This document shows, in pieces, positions 42,109 to 52,585 of a stretch of DNA of 64,000 nucleotides. Within the stretch, counting starts at the first letter, position 1. Each line of letters opens with the position of its first letter. Origin of the DNA: Rebecca billardiae RCC1528 (taxonomy: Eukaryota; Haptophyta); assembly GCA_965240325.2 (NCBI GenBank), contig OZ251235.1:496001-560000 (forward strand), written 5' to 3'. Under the pieces are notes generated by a model that had not been told where the DNA came from, did not search any database, and saw only the letters and a list, made by a program, of their open reading frames with translations. Position numbers and translations under genes: made by a program.

Positions 42109-42567
42109 ATGGCGACTCGCGCTCGCCGCTGCAGCAGTGGATTGATCGCGCCTGTGCGCCGTTGGCTATCGTCCGGTGCGCGCGGTGGGGACGGCGGGGA
42201 CCCATCGCCGCCCGACTTTGCGGCGCTCATGAACGAGCTCAGCGCAAAGTCCGCCGCCGCTGTGCAGCCGAAGCCGGAGCTGCCCACCTCGACACGGAGG
42301 CCTGCGTCGGAGCCGACCGCGCAAGGACGGCTGACCGAGATGCAGCTGCAGCAGCTCCTCGTAGTGCACCGCGACACGCGTGGAGATCAAACGGCAGTGG
42401 CCGAGCTCGCAGCCTCTTTCGGCGCTAGTGCTGACGACGAGTCTCTCATGCACGCCCTCAGTCATCTCGACGCACCAGTGATTGGCGTTGACTTGGCGGG
42501 CAACAAGGTGGGGGTGCGCGCAGCCGAGTCCCTGGACGAGTTCGGGCTCCCGCGGCCTGCCGAATGA
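42109..42567 (+). CDS. Hypothetical mitochondrial protein
   Basis: About 152 aa from the ATG that opens MATRARRCSSGLIAPVRRWL, an Arg/Ser-rich, acid-free presequence ending near SSGARGG. An in-frame ATG at 42049 would add 20 residues. The mature part has LTEMQLQQLLVVHRDTRGDQ and a C-terminal DAPVIGVDLAGNKVGVRAAE, then LPRPAE; it looks folded and conserved, but I do not recognise the family. It is head-to-head with APC7. Confidence 0.55.
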   Translation: MATRARRCSSGLIAPVRRWLSSGARGGDGGDPSPPDFAALMNELSAKSAAAVQPKPELPTSTRRPASEPTAQGRLTEMQLQQLLVVHRDTRGDQTAVAELAASFGASADDESLMHALSHLDAPVIGVDLAGNKVGVRAAESLDEFGLPRPAE

Positions 42568-43038
42568 GTGGCTCTGCAAATCATGCGCGTGCCCAGGCTC
42601 TGTCCCCTACAGTCGGCGTGCGATGCCGTCACCACAATCCCCGGTGCCCTGCTCGGCCTCGGCTTCGGGCCTCGGGGGCTCTGGCAGACCCTGGCAGGAA
42701 CCCCACTGGGGCGGGCGGTCGCCCGAGCGTGCGTAGCTGACCGTGGGCGCAGCAGTGGCTGCCAGTTGGTGAATCGGACCCTTTCGCAGGGTGCGGCCTG
42801 ACGACTTGCCGGGCTCGTGCTTACGTCGTCCGTCAAATGAGTCGTCACAGCACCATTGATGATGATACTACTCAGTGATAGTAACCTGTTCGGGCTGGCG
42901 CTGACCTTGCGGACTCTGGCTCTGCGTCTGACTTCGGACGATGCCCTGGACAAACCGCCATGACATGATGCGTCTCTTTGACTGAACATTATAATGAACG
43001 TGTCACGCCTAGATAGCTAGTCACTAAGCTTAGCTACT

Positions 43039-43085
43039 GTAATCACGCCTTAACCAAGTGTGCACGTTAAAACATAGTAAACTGT
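43039..43085. repeat. Solo arm of the foldback repeat family
   Basis: TAATCACGCCTTAACCAAGT...ATAGTAAACTGTA matches the inner 47 bases of the left arm at 5397-5443 with one difference. Confidence 0.85.
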
Positions 43086-43343
43086 AGTCCCGATCACGGT
43101 CGGGCGACTACCAGGATGCATGCAGCCCGACTCTACAGCATCTATAGAGTATAGTACTGCGGGCGTCTGCGGCTTGATGCGCCGACATTTACCCGCGGCG
43201 CTGCCGTCTCCAAGACCAAGCCGACTGGCTCGGTCTCGGACCGCGGTCCGTGATCAGACTCAGAGGCGGCTCACAATATATTTTTTATAAGCAGTCGTCA
43301 TCAGAGTCATCAGTATAGCTCATCCTAGCTTATTAATAGAGTA

Positions 43344-43344
<1 letters not shown>

Positions 43345-43408
<64 letters not shown>
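43345..43408. repeat. (GT)n microsatellite
   Basis: About 64 bases of TG dinucleotides. Confidence 0.95.
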
Positions 43409-43409
<1 letters not shown>

Positions 43410-44811
43410 ATATATTAATATGTGTCCTTGACCTTGCGTAAGTAACCAATGCCTGGATGCGGCAGGCGCATACTTATATGATGCAGACACTCCTTGTTGG
43501 GATTTTCTCGTCGTCGTAGAACATGTTGCAGCCCACAGCAGGCTGCCGTGGGGCACAGCAGGCAGCGAGCAGAAGCAGGCGAGTGCGCGAGATGGATATC
43601 GCGCCACGCCGTAAGATCTCCGTAAGCCATAAGAGCGCAAAAGGCGGAGATAGGGGAGGCGGGACGAGCGCGTTGGCACGAAAGCGGCTGCGAAACAGGC
43701 GGCACACGGCTGAAAGCAGCGCAGCTGAAAATCGAGCTCGGCTGGCTCGCCAAGCAGCCGGTGCGGCTGAAAAGCCGAGATCGAATCTGACGAGGCGGTA
43801 GCTTCGGCGAGCCTCTTTGGCGAGCGGATACTGCAGCTTCGTCGCCTGGCTGCAGCAGATGAGTAGACGAAAGCCAATCGATGAGCTGGAATATTGCTGG
43901 ACGACGACCGCCGAGTTTGTAGTCATTGATGAATCAAAGCTGATGCTTGTATGATGCTTGATGGCGGAGATGGTGAGCGCTCGTGGTGACTGCTCCGTTG
44001 TCAGCATGATGGCGGCCGGATTATTTGTATCCGCCATGATGCTGTATGCGCGAACAGGTATAGCGCTTCACCAGCAGTGGGCCAGCTCGGCTGGAGGCGT
44101 AGGGTACCGAGGCAAGCGGCTGCAGCAAGCGCGTTCGAGGGTGCGTTATTGACCTCGATGAGAGCCAACTGGTTCGCCCTGTACCGGTACGACGCTAGCG
44201 GGCAAAGTCGATCGGCGGCGGGTGGTATGGCCACGTACTTCTCGCCAGCGGACACAATCGATTATTGTGCCAATAACACCACATATATATACGACGACTT
44301 CATAGGTTTGGTCGCGCCCAGTGACAGTCCGAAGGCGAAGACTGTCACTTGACTCAGCTACTAAATTACTACTAACTATACTGTCTACTGTCTGTCAGTC
44401 AGTCTAGTGAGACTGACTACTGAGCCTCAGTGGTCTGCGCAGTGCGCTGTCCGACGATGCGACCGATATATGATGCCGGCAGCCGACTGACGCGGCTGCG
44501 ACTCCGACGGCACTCGTCTTGAATAAGTCTGCTCACTACAAGCGCAGTTTCCGACTCTGCGACTAGTCTAATACTAACAATATATACGGTCCGCCCGCGG
44601 CACGGCGGCAATATAATAATGACTCATTCGCCGGCGACGGCCGGTCTGACTCGCCACTCGGTACTCCGTAGTTGACTCTGATACGGCGTACTATAGCATT
44701 ATTAGCTACTGATGCTGCTTATTTTATTTATACAACGACGCTACTTATAGCCTGACCCTATCTGCGAGGATGCGGCGCGGATCGTCTGCTTGCCATGATC
44801 ATCAGTATCAA

Positions 44812-47058
44812 TCACGAGTCGAGGGCGTCCACCTCGTCGAGGATCTCGCGCACGCGCGCGCGGATGAAGCCCGCCTCCGGCTCGAGGCCCCGCCGGTGCG
44901 GGTCGCCCGCTCGGTGGCCGGCCGCGCTGCGGATCGGCGCGAGGGTCGCGCGCGTGCCGAGCATCGCCGCCTCCTCGCGCGCGCCGCCGAGCGTGAAGTA
45001 CTTGTCGGTGTCGCACGGCATGAGCAGCACTCGCGCGCGCACGGCGCCGAGCGCGGCGCGCAGGTCGCCCTCCGCGTTGCGCGACACGTCGGCGCTCAGC
45101 CACGTGCCGAGCTGCGCGAGCATGTCGTCCGCGTCCGAGCGCAGGAAGCCGTGCACGTACGAGCTGCGGCCGAAGCTCTCCGCGTCCACGTGCCCGCCGT
45201 CCGTCGGTCCGTACGCGTCTGCGCGCTCGAAGTGGCCCTCCTCGTACCACGGCTCGCCCACGCCCCAGCCGGCGTAGATGCGGGCGAACGCGCGGAGGCC
45301 TGCGGCGGGCATCGCGGTGAAGCGGCCGAGCGCCTCGTCCCACGCCGGGTCGGCCTTGAGCGCGGCGACGAGCGAGTGGATGAACGTCGCGTTCAGCGCG
45401 GAGCAGCGCGCGCCGCCGCACACGACCGCGACCGCGCGGCACGCGTGTGGGTAGCGGACTGCCCACTCGAACGCCTGGAGGCCACCCATGGAGTAACCGT
45501 AGACGAGCCGGAGCTGGCGCGCGCCCGCGCCGCCGCCCACGCGCACGCCGAGCTGCTCCAGCACGGCCGCCTGCGCGCGCACGTTGTCGCCCACCGTCGG
45601 CGGGCCGCCCGGGCCCGAGAAGACGCGCCAGAGGGCCTCGCGGCTGCCAGCGCTCGCGCACGCCGCCGTGGACGGCGAGAGCGACACGCCGTTTCCGAGA
45701 AGGTTCACGGCGACGACGCAGTGCCGGTCGGTGTCGAGCGTGGCGCCCGGGCCGATCTGGTGCTCGAGCTCGGCGTGCACCGCGTCGAAGCTCGTCGGGT
45801 GCAGGATCACGCCGCGGCCGCTCGCCTCCGACGGCGGCGCGCCGTACAGCCGATACGCGACAAACGACCCTTCCGGGAAATGACCGCCGCGCTCTCGCGC
45901 CATGCCCGAGAGGTCGAGCGTGCGCAGCGCGGGGTCGGCGCGCGCGCGGAGCGCGGCGACGCCACCGCGCACCTCGGCGCGCGGGAGCGCGAGCGCCGCG
46001 AGCGCCGAGGGCGAGGCCTCGCCCTCCGCGGCACCACCGCCGCCGCCGCCGCGCGCCGCCGCCTCGGCCGCGCTCGCCTCCGCCGCCCAGCTGCGCGGCG
46101 CCCACAACAGCCGCTCTCGCGCCTTGCGGCTGCAGAGCACAGACGCGTTGCCGTCGAGGGGCGAGCGCTCCTCGAGCGCGGCGAGGCCGAGCGTGTCTCG
46201 CAGCAGATCGCGCGTCTCCACGCCGAAGCGCGTCTCCGGCGCCGCGAGCAGGTACGCCTCGTGCGCGCCCGGCGCCGCCGCCTCGGCGCGCCCGACCGCG
46301 GCGACGTGCGCGGCCACGACGTCGTCCTCGTGGGCGTACGCCCAGAAGACGAGGGGCAAGGGGCGCTCGGCGGTGGGCGGCGCCCAGGGCAGCTCGGCCC
46401 ACTTCTCCGCCTTGATCACGTTCGTGAAGCGCAGGCTGACGAACGACGTCGCCGTCGCCGTGCGCGCCGCCGCCTCGAGCACGAGCTCGCACGCCGCCTT
46501 GGACAGCCCGTAGCTCTCCAGAGGGGACGGCGGGTGCGCCTCGTCGAGCGGCAGGTAGCGCGGGCGGAGGGCCTGCTCGCCCGCGCCCGCGTGGGACCAG
46601 CCCATCGCGAACGCCGAGCTCGAGAAGACCACGCGCTGCGCGCCCGCCCACACGGCCGCGTCGACGACGGCGGCGGTCGAGCCCACGTTGTCGCGCAGCA
46701 GCGCAGGCGGCGACGCGTCCTCAAGGCCGATGACGTCGGCGGCGCGCGCGCCGGCGCCCGTGGCGGCGACGGCGGGGGGCGGCGTTGCCGAGGGCCCGGG
46801 CCAGGCCGCGCAGTGCACCACGGCGTGCACGCCGCCAGCACCGCCCATCGCTGCGCGCAGCGCGTCATGATCCTTGCCCGCGCCATCGGCGGCGGCCGCG
46901 AGGTCGCACGTGACAAACTCGTCCCACGAGGCGGGACCCGCGGGCTCGGGGGCACGGTCGACTCCGACGATAGCGTACTGACCGGTGGCGCGAAGCGCCG
47001 CGGCCACCTTGCCGCCCAGCCGCCCGGCGGCGCCAGTGACGACGACGCGGTGCCGCAT
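44812..47058 (-). CDS. Fusion: extended SDR (epimerase/dehydratase) + MetX-like alpha/beta hydrolase
   Basis: 748 aa, no intron. Residues 1-300 are an NAD(P)-dependent epimerase/dehydratase: the Rossmann motif VVVTGAAGRLGG (5-16), the serine region VVFSSSAF (143-150) and catalytic Tyr183/Lys187 in YGLSK. A Gly/Ala linker lies at about 325-355. Residues about 365-748 match the homoserine O-acyltransferase (MetX) type of alpha/beta hydrolase, with nucleophile Ser523 in YGYSMGGLQAFEWAVRYP, the acid in LMPCDTDKYF (683-685) and His715 in AAGHRAGDP. All catalytic residues of both halves are present. MetX-type enzymes acylate homoserine, but close relatives are plain hydrolases, so the substrate is open. 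The start at 47058 gives the standard Rossmann N-terminus; the frame is also open upstream, antisense to the PhyH gene. Head-to-head with PhyH at 320 bases. Confidence 0.82.
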   Translation of the reverse strand: MRHRVVVTGAAGRLGGKVAAALRATGQYAIVGVDRAPEPAGPASWDEFVTCDLAAAADGAGKDHDALRAAMGGAGGVHAVVHCAAWPGPSATPPPAVAATGAGARAADVIGLEDASPPALLRDNVGSTAAVVDAAVWAGAQRVVFSSSAFAMGWSHAGAGEQALRPRYLPLDEAHPPSPLESYGLSKAACELVLEAAARTATATSFVSLRFTNVIKAEKWAELPWAPPTAERPLPLVFWAYAHEDDVVAAHVAAVGRAEAAAPGAHEAYLLAAPETRFGVETRDLLRDTLGLAALEERSPLDGNASVLCSRKARERLLWAPRSWAAEASAAEAAARGGGGGGAAEGEASPSALAALALPRAEVRGGVAALRARADPALRTLDLSGMARERGGHFPEGSFVAYRLYGAPPSEASGRGVILHPTSFDAVHAELEHQIGPGATLDTDRHCVVAVNLLGNGVSLSPSTAACASAGSREALWRVFSGPGGPPTVGDNVRAQAAVLEQLGVRVGGGAGARQLRLVYGYSMGGLQAFEWAVRYPHACRAVAVVCGGARCSALNATFIHSLVAALKADPAWDEALGRFTAMPAAGLRAFARIYAGWGVGEPWYEEGHFERADAYGPTDGGHVDAESFGRSSYVHGFLRSDADDMLAQLGTWLSADVSRNAEGDLRAALGAVRARVLLMPCDTDKYFTLGGAREEAAMLGTRATLAPIRSAAGHRAGDPHRRGLEPEAGFIRARVREILDEVDALDS

Positions 47059-47377
47059 CGGCGTGTCCCCGTGTCGTACGTATCGGTGGGGCGTGAACAC
47101 GCGAGCAGTCCGCCTTTGATGCTTTTCCAGCTTGCAAGTCTGAATCGTTTCGGCTCTCAGACTGCCGATTCGGCCGCAGCACTCTGCACTCCAGCAAAAG
47201 CAACTGGAAAAGATTACTTGTTCAGGGTCTTCGCCTTTCGCCGGTCGAGCCTCATTCGCCGCGGGCGGTGATGAATGCCTACAACATGAGTACCGAGTAC
47301 GAACCGATACCGGGTACGGCTTGTACTGGTAGCTGTAGCCGCTTGTCGAGTCGCTCTCGCTCGCCAGCGCGGTCCAG

Positions 47378-48388
47378 ATGCTCCAGGTCGGACGACGTGC
47401 GCTCGCGGTCGGGTGGGCGACGCCTGCGCGCGCCCTGTCGTCGGCGGCGACTCTGCGCAGCCCGTCGCCCGCCTCCTTCGCCGCGCCCCCGCCCCTCCGC
47501 GCGGATCTGCCGCCCGTCGATGCGGAGCGGATCGTGACGCCGGACGTGGCGCAGGCGTTTGCCGCGGACGGCGCCGTCGTGCTGCGCGGCGCGTTTGCCC
47601 AGGGCGGGTGGGTGGAGGCGCTGCGCGCGGCGGCCGAGGACAACATGGCGAATCCAGGGCCGCTGTGCGACGAGCACGCGCAGGCGCAGGGCGCGCCGGG
47701 CCGCTTCCATGACGACCAGTTTCTGTGGCTGAGGCATGACACTTTTCGGCAGTTTGTCACCGCCTCGGGCGCTGCGGCGGTGGCCGCGCGCGCGATGGGC
47801 TCGACGACGGCGCACATCTTCTACGACCAACTTCTCGCGAAAGAGCCGGGCACGATCACGCCCACGCCGTGGCACAACGACACCTCCTACTGGCACCTCT
47901 CGGGCAAGCAGATCTGCTCGATCTGGGTCGCCCTCGACGAGGTGGACGCCGAGGCGGGCGTCGCGTACGTCGCCGGCTCGCACACGTGGGGCCTGCGCCA
48001 CCGCGTGACGAACTTCTCGGGGGACGCGCACTCCGACCGTAACGTCTACGAGGGCGTCGACGGCGCCGACCCTTTCGACCAGCTGCCGGACATCGACGCG
48101 GGCGTCGCGGACGGCTCGCTCCGGCTGCTCAGCTGGGACATGGCGCCTGGTGACGCGCTGCTCTTCGACTCGGCCGCCGTGCACGGCGCGCCTGGCCCGC
48201 GGGCGGGTCTCACCCGCCGCCGCCGCGGGTACGCGACGCGCTGGTGCGGTGACGACGTCCGCTTCGACAGCCGGCCGGGGACGATGGACCAGGGCTGGCG
48301 CGCTGCCGGCTACGACTGCGGCCTGTCGCACGGCGAGCCGATCGCGTCCGGCTTGCACCCAGACGTCCTGGCGATGCGCCGGGCGTGA
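47378..48388 (+). CDS. Phytanoyl-CoA dioxygenase (PhyH) family protein
   Basis: 336 aa, no intron. PhyH proteins are Fe(II)/2-oxoglutarate-dependent oxygenases. The iron ligands are visible: His166 and Asp168 in PTPWHNDTSYWHLSG and His269 in DSAAVHGAPGP; the 2-oxoglutarate-binding Arg is probably in RRRRGYATRWCGDD (about 280-293). The segment SIWVALDEVDAEAGVAYVAGSH is the usual strand-turn of the jelly roll. Residues 1-35 are basic and Ala/Ser-rich, a likely organelle presequence. The substrate cannot be inferred; algal genomes hold many PhyH paralogues. Confidence 0.85.
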   Translation: MLQVGRRALAVGWATPARALSSAATLRSPSPASFAAPPPLRADLPPVDAERIVTPDVAQAFAADGAVVLRGAFAQGGWVEALRAAAEDNMANPGPLCDEHAQAQGAPGRFHDDQFLWLRHDTFRQFVTASGAAAVAARAMGSTTAHIFYDQLLAKEPGTITPTPWHNDTSYWHLSGKQICSIWVALDEVDAEAGVAYVAGSHTWGLRHRVTNFSGDAHSDRNVYEGVDGADPFDQLPDIDAGVADGSLRLLSWDMAPGDALLFDSAAVHGAPGPRAGLTRRRRGYATRWCGDDVRFDSRPGTMDQGWRAAGYDCGLSHGEPIASGLHPDVLAMRRA

Positions 48389-48841
48389 GCCGCCAATGTT
48401 GCGCTTGGCGCCGGTGGACGGTGGTACGCCCGGCGGTACGCCGCGCACGCAGCCGGCCGCCAGGCGAGTCGTCGGGCGGTGCCATCGCGCGGAGCACAGC
48501 AACCGAGTTCATGGCCGTCGCCTGGCGAGGGCTGCTAACGGTGTGCCGTGGGCTGCGGTACGACGACCGATGCATGTGCCCGAATGCCACCGCGGTGACC
48601 ACTCACCAGTCACCACGGCTGAGTGGCAGAAAACTACTGAGAAAAAGTGTGTGAGCTGTGGAGTTGATCAAGAGTGCAGGTGTCTGTCTGATGAGTCTGA
48701 GATCCTCGCCTGACCTGATCTGTAGATCATTCGAACGTTCTGAGCCTGAAGATTCCAGCATGATGAATAGTTGCATCACACTTGCGGAAGCGGAAGGCTG
48801 CCCCATCGGGGCGCGAAAAGACGAGGTGAGATCTGGGCGTG
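48389..48841. other. Intergenic, no gene
   Basis: Sequence between two same-strand genes. No frame of note; expected to hold the PhyH 3' end and the glutamine synthetase promoter. Confidence 0.5.
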
Positions 48842-50182
48842 ATGCCGCCCGCGAACGCGAAGGAGAATGGCCTGCAGCTGGCGAAGATCGCCAGTGAGCA
48901 GGGGATCCAAGCATTCCTGGTGTCTTACCTCGACCTCTTCGGCGTGCAGCGCGCCAAGCTCGTGCCGGCGTCCGCGATCGCGAGCGTCGCCAAAAGCGGC
49001 GCGGGGTTTGCCGGCTTTGCCGCGTACTTTGACTCGACGCCCGCGCACGCCGACCTGCTCGCCTTCCCAGACCCCACCTCTCTGATTCGCCTCCCGTGGA
49101 AGCCCGAGGTGGGCTGGCTCGCCTCCGACCTCTGGATCGACGACAAGCCGTACGCGCAATGCCCGCGACGCGCGCTGCGGCTGCAGCTCGAGGCGGCGCG
49201 CGCGGCCGGCTTCTCGTCGTTCAAGACGGGCGTGGAGGTGGAGTTCATGCTGATCGAGCCCTCGGGCGCGATCGACGCGCGCGACGACGCCAAGAAGCCG
49301 TGCTACGAGATCGGCGCCCTCATGCGCCGGTACGACGTGCTCAAGCAGCTGCTGGACTACTGCGAGCAGCTCGGCTGGGGGCCGTACCAGTGCGACCACG
49401 AGGACGCGAACGGTCAGTTCGAGCTCAACTTCGATTACGCCGACGCGCTCGTGACCGCCGACCGCATCGCGTTCCACAAGCTGATGGTGCGCTCCGTCGC
49501 CGAGCAGCACGGCCTGCGCGCGACCTTCATGCCTAAGCCGTTCGCGGACAAGACTGGCAACGGCGCGCACGTGCACTTCACGCTGCACGCGAGCGCGGGC
49601 GACAAGGAGCGCAACGTGTTCGCCGCGCGGGAGGGCGAGGAGGGCGACGAGTACGGGCTCTCGACCACGGCGCGCCACTTCCTCGGCGGCGTGCTCGAGC
49701 ACGTCACCGGCCTTTCCGCCATCGCCAACCCGACCGTCAACTCGTACAAGCGCCTGGGCGCGGCCGCGCCAGACTCGGGTGCGACCTGGGCACCGACCGT
49801 GGCCTCGCACGGCGGCAACGACCGGACACACGTGATCCGGGTGCCCGACGCGCCGCGGTACGAGCTGCGCCTTGCCGACATGGCGTCGCACCCGTACCTG
49901 CTGCCCGCCGCCCTGCTCGCCGCGGGGCTCGACGGCCTGGCGCGCAAGCTCGAGCCGCCGCCGCGCGCCAAGGTGGCCGCGTGGGCGCTGGACCCGGCCG
50001 AGGCGAAGGCGCTGCCGTCCAACCTGCTCGACGCGTTGCGCGCGTTCGAGGCGGACGAGGTGCTGCGGCAGAAGGTGGGCGTGGAGATGTGCGCCGCGCT
50101 GCACAAGCTGCGCATGAAGCAGTGGCGCGAGTACACGATGCACCTCACGGCCTGGGAGCTGGAGACCGGCCTCGACATCTAA
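48842..50182 (+). CDS. Glutamine synthetase family protein (GlnT/gamma-glutamyl amide synthetase-like)
   Basis: 446 aa, no intron. The N-terminal beta-grasp begins VSYLDLFGVQRAKLVPA. The catalytic barrel has the metal ligands in GVEVEFMLIE, GQFELNFDYADALVTAD and GNGAHVHFTLH, the ATP/glutamate loop NPTVNSYKRLG and RYELRLADMASHPYLLPAALLAAGL. These are the motifs of bacterial-type GlnT and gamma-glutamylmethylamide or gamma-glutamylpolyamine synthetases rather than eukaryotic cytosolic GSII, so ligation of glutamate to ammonia or to an amine are both possible. The ATG at 48842 was used. A bacterial-type protein in an intronless nuclear gene could reflect old horizontal or organellar transfer. 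Confidence 0.85.
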   Translation: MPPANAKENGLQLAKIASEQGIQAFLVSYLDLFGVQRAKLVPASAIASVAKSGAGFAGFAAYFDSTPAHADLLAFPDPTSLIRLPWKPEVGWLASDLWIDDKPYAQCPRRALRLQLEAARAAGFSSFKTGVEVEFMLIEPSGAIDARDDAKKPCYEIGALMRRYDVLKQLLDYCEQLGWGPYQCDHEDANGQFELNFDYADALVTADRIAFHKLMVRSVAEQHGLRATFMPKPFADKTGNGAHVHFTLHASAGDKERNVFAAREGEEGDEYGLSTTARHFLGGVLEHVTGLSAIANPTVNSYKRLGAAAPDSGATWAPTVASHGGNDRTHVIRVPDAPRYELRLADMASHPYLLPAALLAAGLDGLARKLEPPPRAKVAAWALDPAEAKALPSNLLDALRAFEADEVLRQKVGVEMCAALHKLRMKQWREYTMHLTAWELETGLDI

Positions 50183-50848
50183 GCGCCCGGCCAGCTCGGC
50201 GCTCCTCGAGTGCACTGCGCGTGCGCGTGCGCACCGAGCCGCTCTGCCCGGCACTGCCTGAACAGTCGGCCCGCACAGCGCCGTCGTGCATGCCTGCCGC
50301 CTGGCTGCGCACGGACGCGGCGTGTCCGGGTGCGCCCCGCTGGCCGCGGCTCGTCCCCGCTCTCTCCCCGTCTCACGCGGATTCCCGCCGATCGTCAGAG
50401 CGGCGGCCTTGCTGAGTCGAGTGCGTCTCACGACTACGAGTCGACGATGCGGTCCTCGGGACTCGACGGGAGGCTGCGGAGCCCGCTTCACCATGCATAA
50501 ATGACGGTGGCGACTGTTACATATACCTGACAGTGACATCAGATTCCAGCAATGGTTCTGGAAGGCTCTCAGGCTGTGAGTAGCAATAATCGGTGTAGGG
50601 TTGACCGTGAGCCCGGTGGTTCTCGTAGCCCGTGTCCGAGTGACGCGCGTGACAACCCACGACGGCACGAGGCACGATTCGCGAGGCGGGTTGGTTTGCC
50701 CGTTGCAACGCGAGCAGCCTTCTGGCGGAATTTCTGAAATTCGTTCCAGTTTTCCTGATCGCCGCATTTTTTCGCGCGCGTCATCGACGAACTGGACGAC
50801 GCGCGGTGGCGGCGGCGAGCGAGCGCCCACGCTCGTCCACTGCTCACG
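50183..50848. other. Intergenic, no gene
   Basis: GC-rich at the left, then mixed. Frames are short and overlap on both strands. Confidence 0.5.
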
Positions 50849-52585
50849 ATGCAGCGACCTCATCCGCTCGCGTCGCACGAGCAGGGTGACCATCCGCTCG
50901 CTCCCTCGACCATCGCCACGAGCCTCCCGCCAGCAGCTTCAGCAGGTGGGCCGCCCACGCCGTCGTGTGGCGGCCCGGCGCAGCAGCCGGCAGCGGGTGG
51001 CACCGCGCTTGCAGCGACCACTGCTGTCGAGCAGTTCCTCGGGCGCTCGTTCCAGTGGCGCAAGCCGACGGAGCAGACGGTCAGCGCGGACATGAAAGGA
51101 CTGGATACGCTCGCTACCTCCGGGGCGTGGCACGCCACCATCAAGCTGGCCGACCGCCTCGTCGGCAGTGCGCAGCCTCACCACCGGCTCCTCATCCGGC
51201 TGTACAAGATGGTGGCGCTGCTCAAGGTGCGCCAGTTCCGCGTGGCGGTGGAGGAGATGGCCTCGATGGGCGATGCCGAGGCGGAGGAGTACCAGTTCGA
51301 GCGGCATGCCGAGCTCTACCCCGACCGAACCGGTGCGCCGCGCCACACGTGCACGCGCCGGCCGCGATGCCCGCGCGCGCCTGGGTGGGATCGCTGGCAG
51401 CAGCCGCATGCACGGGTGCTGGCAGTGGCGGCGGTGCTTCAGCCATCCGACTGGACTGGCGGGCACCCGCGCAGCCGCCCAAGCACCCCTGGCGCGCGGC
51501 CGTTGCCTCAGCCCGCGAGCCGGCGCGCATCCGCCCGCAGCAGCCGGTGAGGTGTGTCGCCCGCGCGTCGCATCATCCACCTCATGGCAGCACACGCCTG
51601 CGCCGCCCCTCCGCGTGCACCCCCTGTCCATCAGGCTCGATGGTGCCCTTTGCGCTGCACATCCTACGGGCGCAGCTGCCGTACTACATGGGCGACACGG
51701 CCACGGCGCTGGACGCCCTCCTCGCCCTGGTGGCGCGGTGCGACTCTGCACGGCAGCTGCGAGAGGGCTCTCGCGCGCACGCGGCCGCCTCGGCAGGGCT
51801 CGGTGGGGCTGAGGAGGAGGGGCCCACGGAGACGGGCTTCGACCATCCGCACAACGAGCGCGCGGCGAAGCTGGCCCTAGCGAACCTCCACATCGTGCGC
51901 GGCGACGTCGAGCTGGCGATCGCGCTGCTGAGCGAGCTTGCTGCCAGGCGCGCAGACGACCTCGCACTCATGTCCATGCTTGGACGCTTGCACCTGCAGG
52001 TGGGCGCGCGCAGCTGAGCGCCGTGCCCGCGCGCGGTGCGCGTGCGCACGGCCGCCGTCCGGCGGACGCGCTCCGCGCCGCCCGCCTTCTCGCGCCGCGC
52101 GCCCCTCAGCGCCCCCCGCCCCCGCCCCCGCCCGGCCCGGCCCGCAGCTGGGAGACGTGTCCTCGGCTGAAGACGTGTTCGACCGGCTCGAGTGCGCCGT
52201 GCCCGACTGCGACGCGAGCGGCGAGGTGCGCACCAACCGCGGCTTCTTTGCGATGGCGCAGGGGAACTACGCGCTCGCGCGCGACGAGTTCGACGCCGCG
52301 CTCGCCTCGGGCGCCCCCGGTGTCGTCGCCGCGAACAACCGCGCAGTGTGCTCGCTGTACCTCTGCCAGCTGACCGACGCGGTCGCGTCCCTCGAGGAGT
52401 TCCTCCGGACAGACCCGGTGGCGCACCTGCAGCCGACGCTCGTGTCCAACCTCTTCGCGCTGTACGAGCTGCAGAGCGACCACGCTGCGGTGCACAGGCG
52501 CGCGATCGAGCAGCTCGCCGCGCTTGTCGCGCCGGATGACTTCGACCTGCGATCGTATTCAGCCGGCGGCGGCAGCGTCTCGTGA
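50849..52585 (+). CDS. TRAPP complex subunit 12 (TRAPPC12-like), TPR protein, 3 exons
   Basis: Exons 50849-51332, 51635-51999 and 52148-52585 (phases 1 and 0) give about 428 aa. Introns of 302 and 148 bases have donors GTGCGC and GTGGGC. TRAPPC12 is a TPR subunit of the TRAPP III tethering complex in ER-Golgi traffic and autophagy. The first splice creates ELYPDRTGSMVPFALHILRAQLPYYMG, matching the diagnostic LYPGRRGSMVPF stretch of the family, and the second creates LHLQLGDVSSAEDVFDRLE. TPR helices follow (NRGFFAMAQGNYALARDEF, NNRAVCSLYLCQLTDAV), ending with LVSNLFALYELQ. The N-terminus is shorter than in animals and Pro/Ala-rich for 60 residues. Confidence 0.85.

Larger units (their letters stand above)
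42568..44811. other. Long AT-rich intergenic region, no gene supported
   Basis: Contains a solo foldback-repeat arm (43039-43085), a GT microsatellite (43345-43408) and many short direct repeats. Frames of up to 187 codons on the minus strand near 43.5-44.0 kb have low-complexity composition and no domain, and are not called. Confidence 0.5.

Noticed and set aside
43474-44037. 187-codon minus-strand frame
   Set aside because: AT-rich surroundings, composition unlike local genes, no homology recognised, no neighbouring exon.
44770-47271. 833-codon plus-strand frame
   Set aside because: Antisense shadow of the SDR-MetX fusion, typical of very GC-rich coding DNA.
47059-47817. Upstream extension of the SDR-MetX frame to 1001 codons
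   Set aside because: It runs antisense through the PhyH gene, lacks domains, and the Rossmann fold begins properly at 47058.
48776-50893. 705-codon minus-strand frame
   Set aside because: Antisense of the glutamine synthetase gene.
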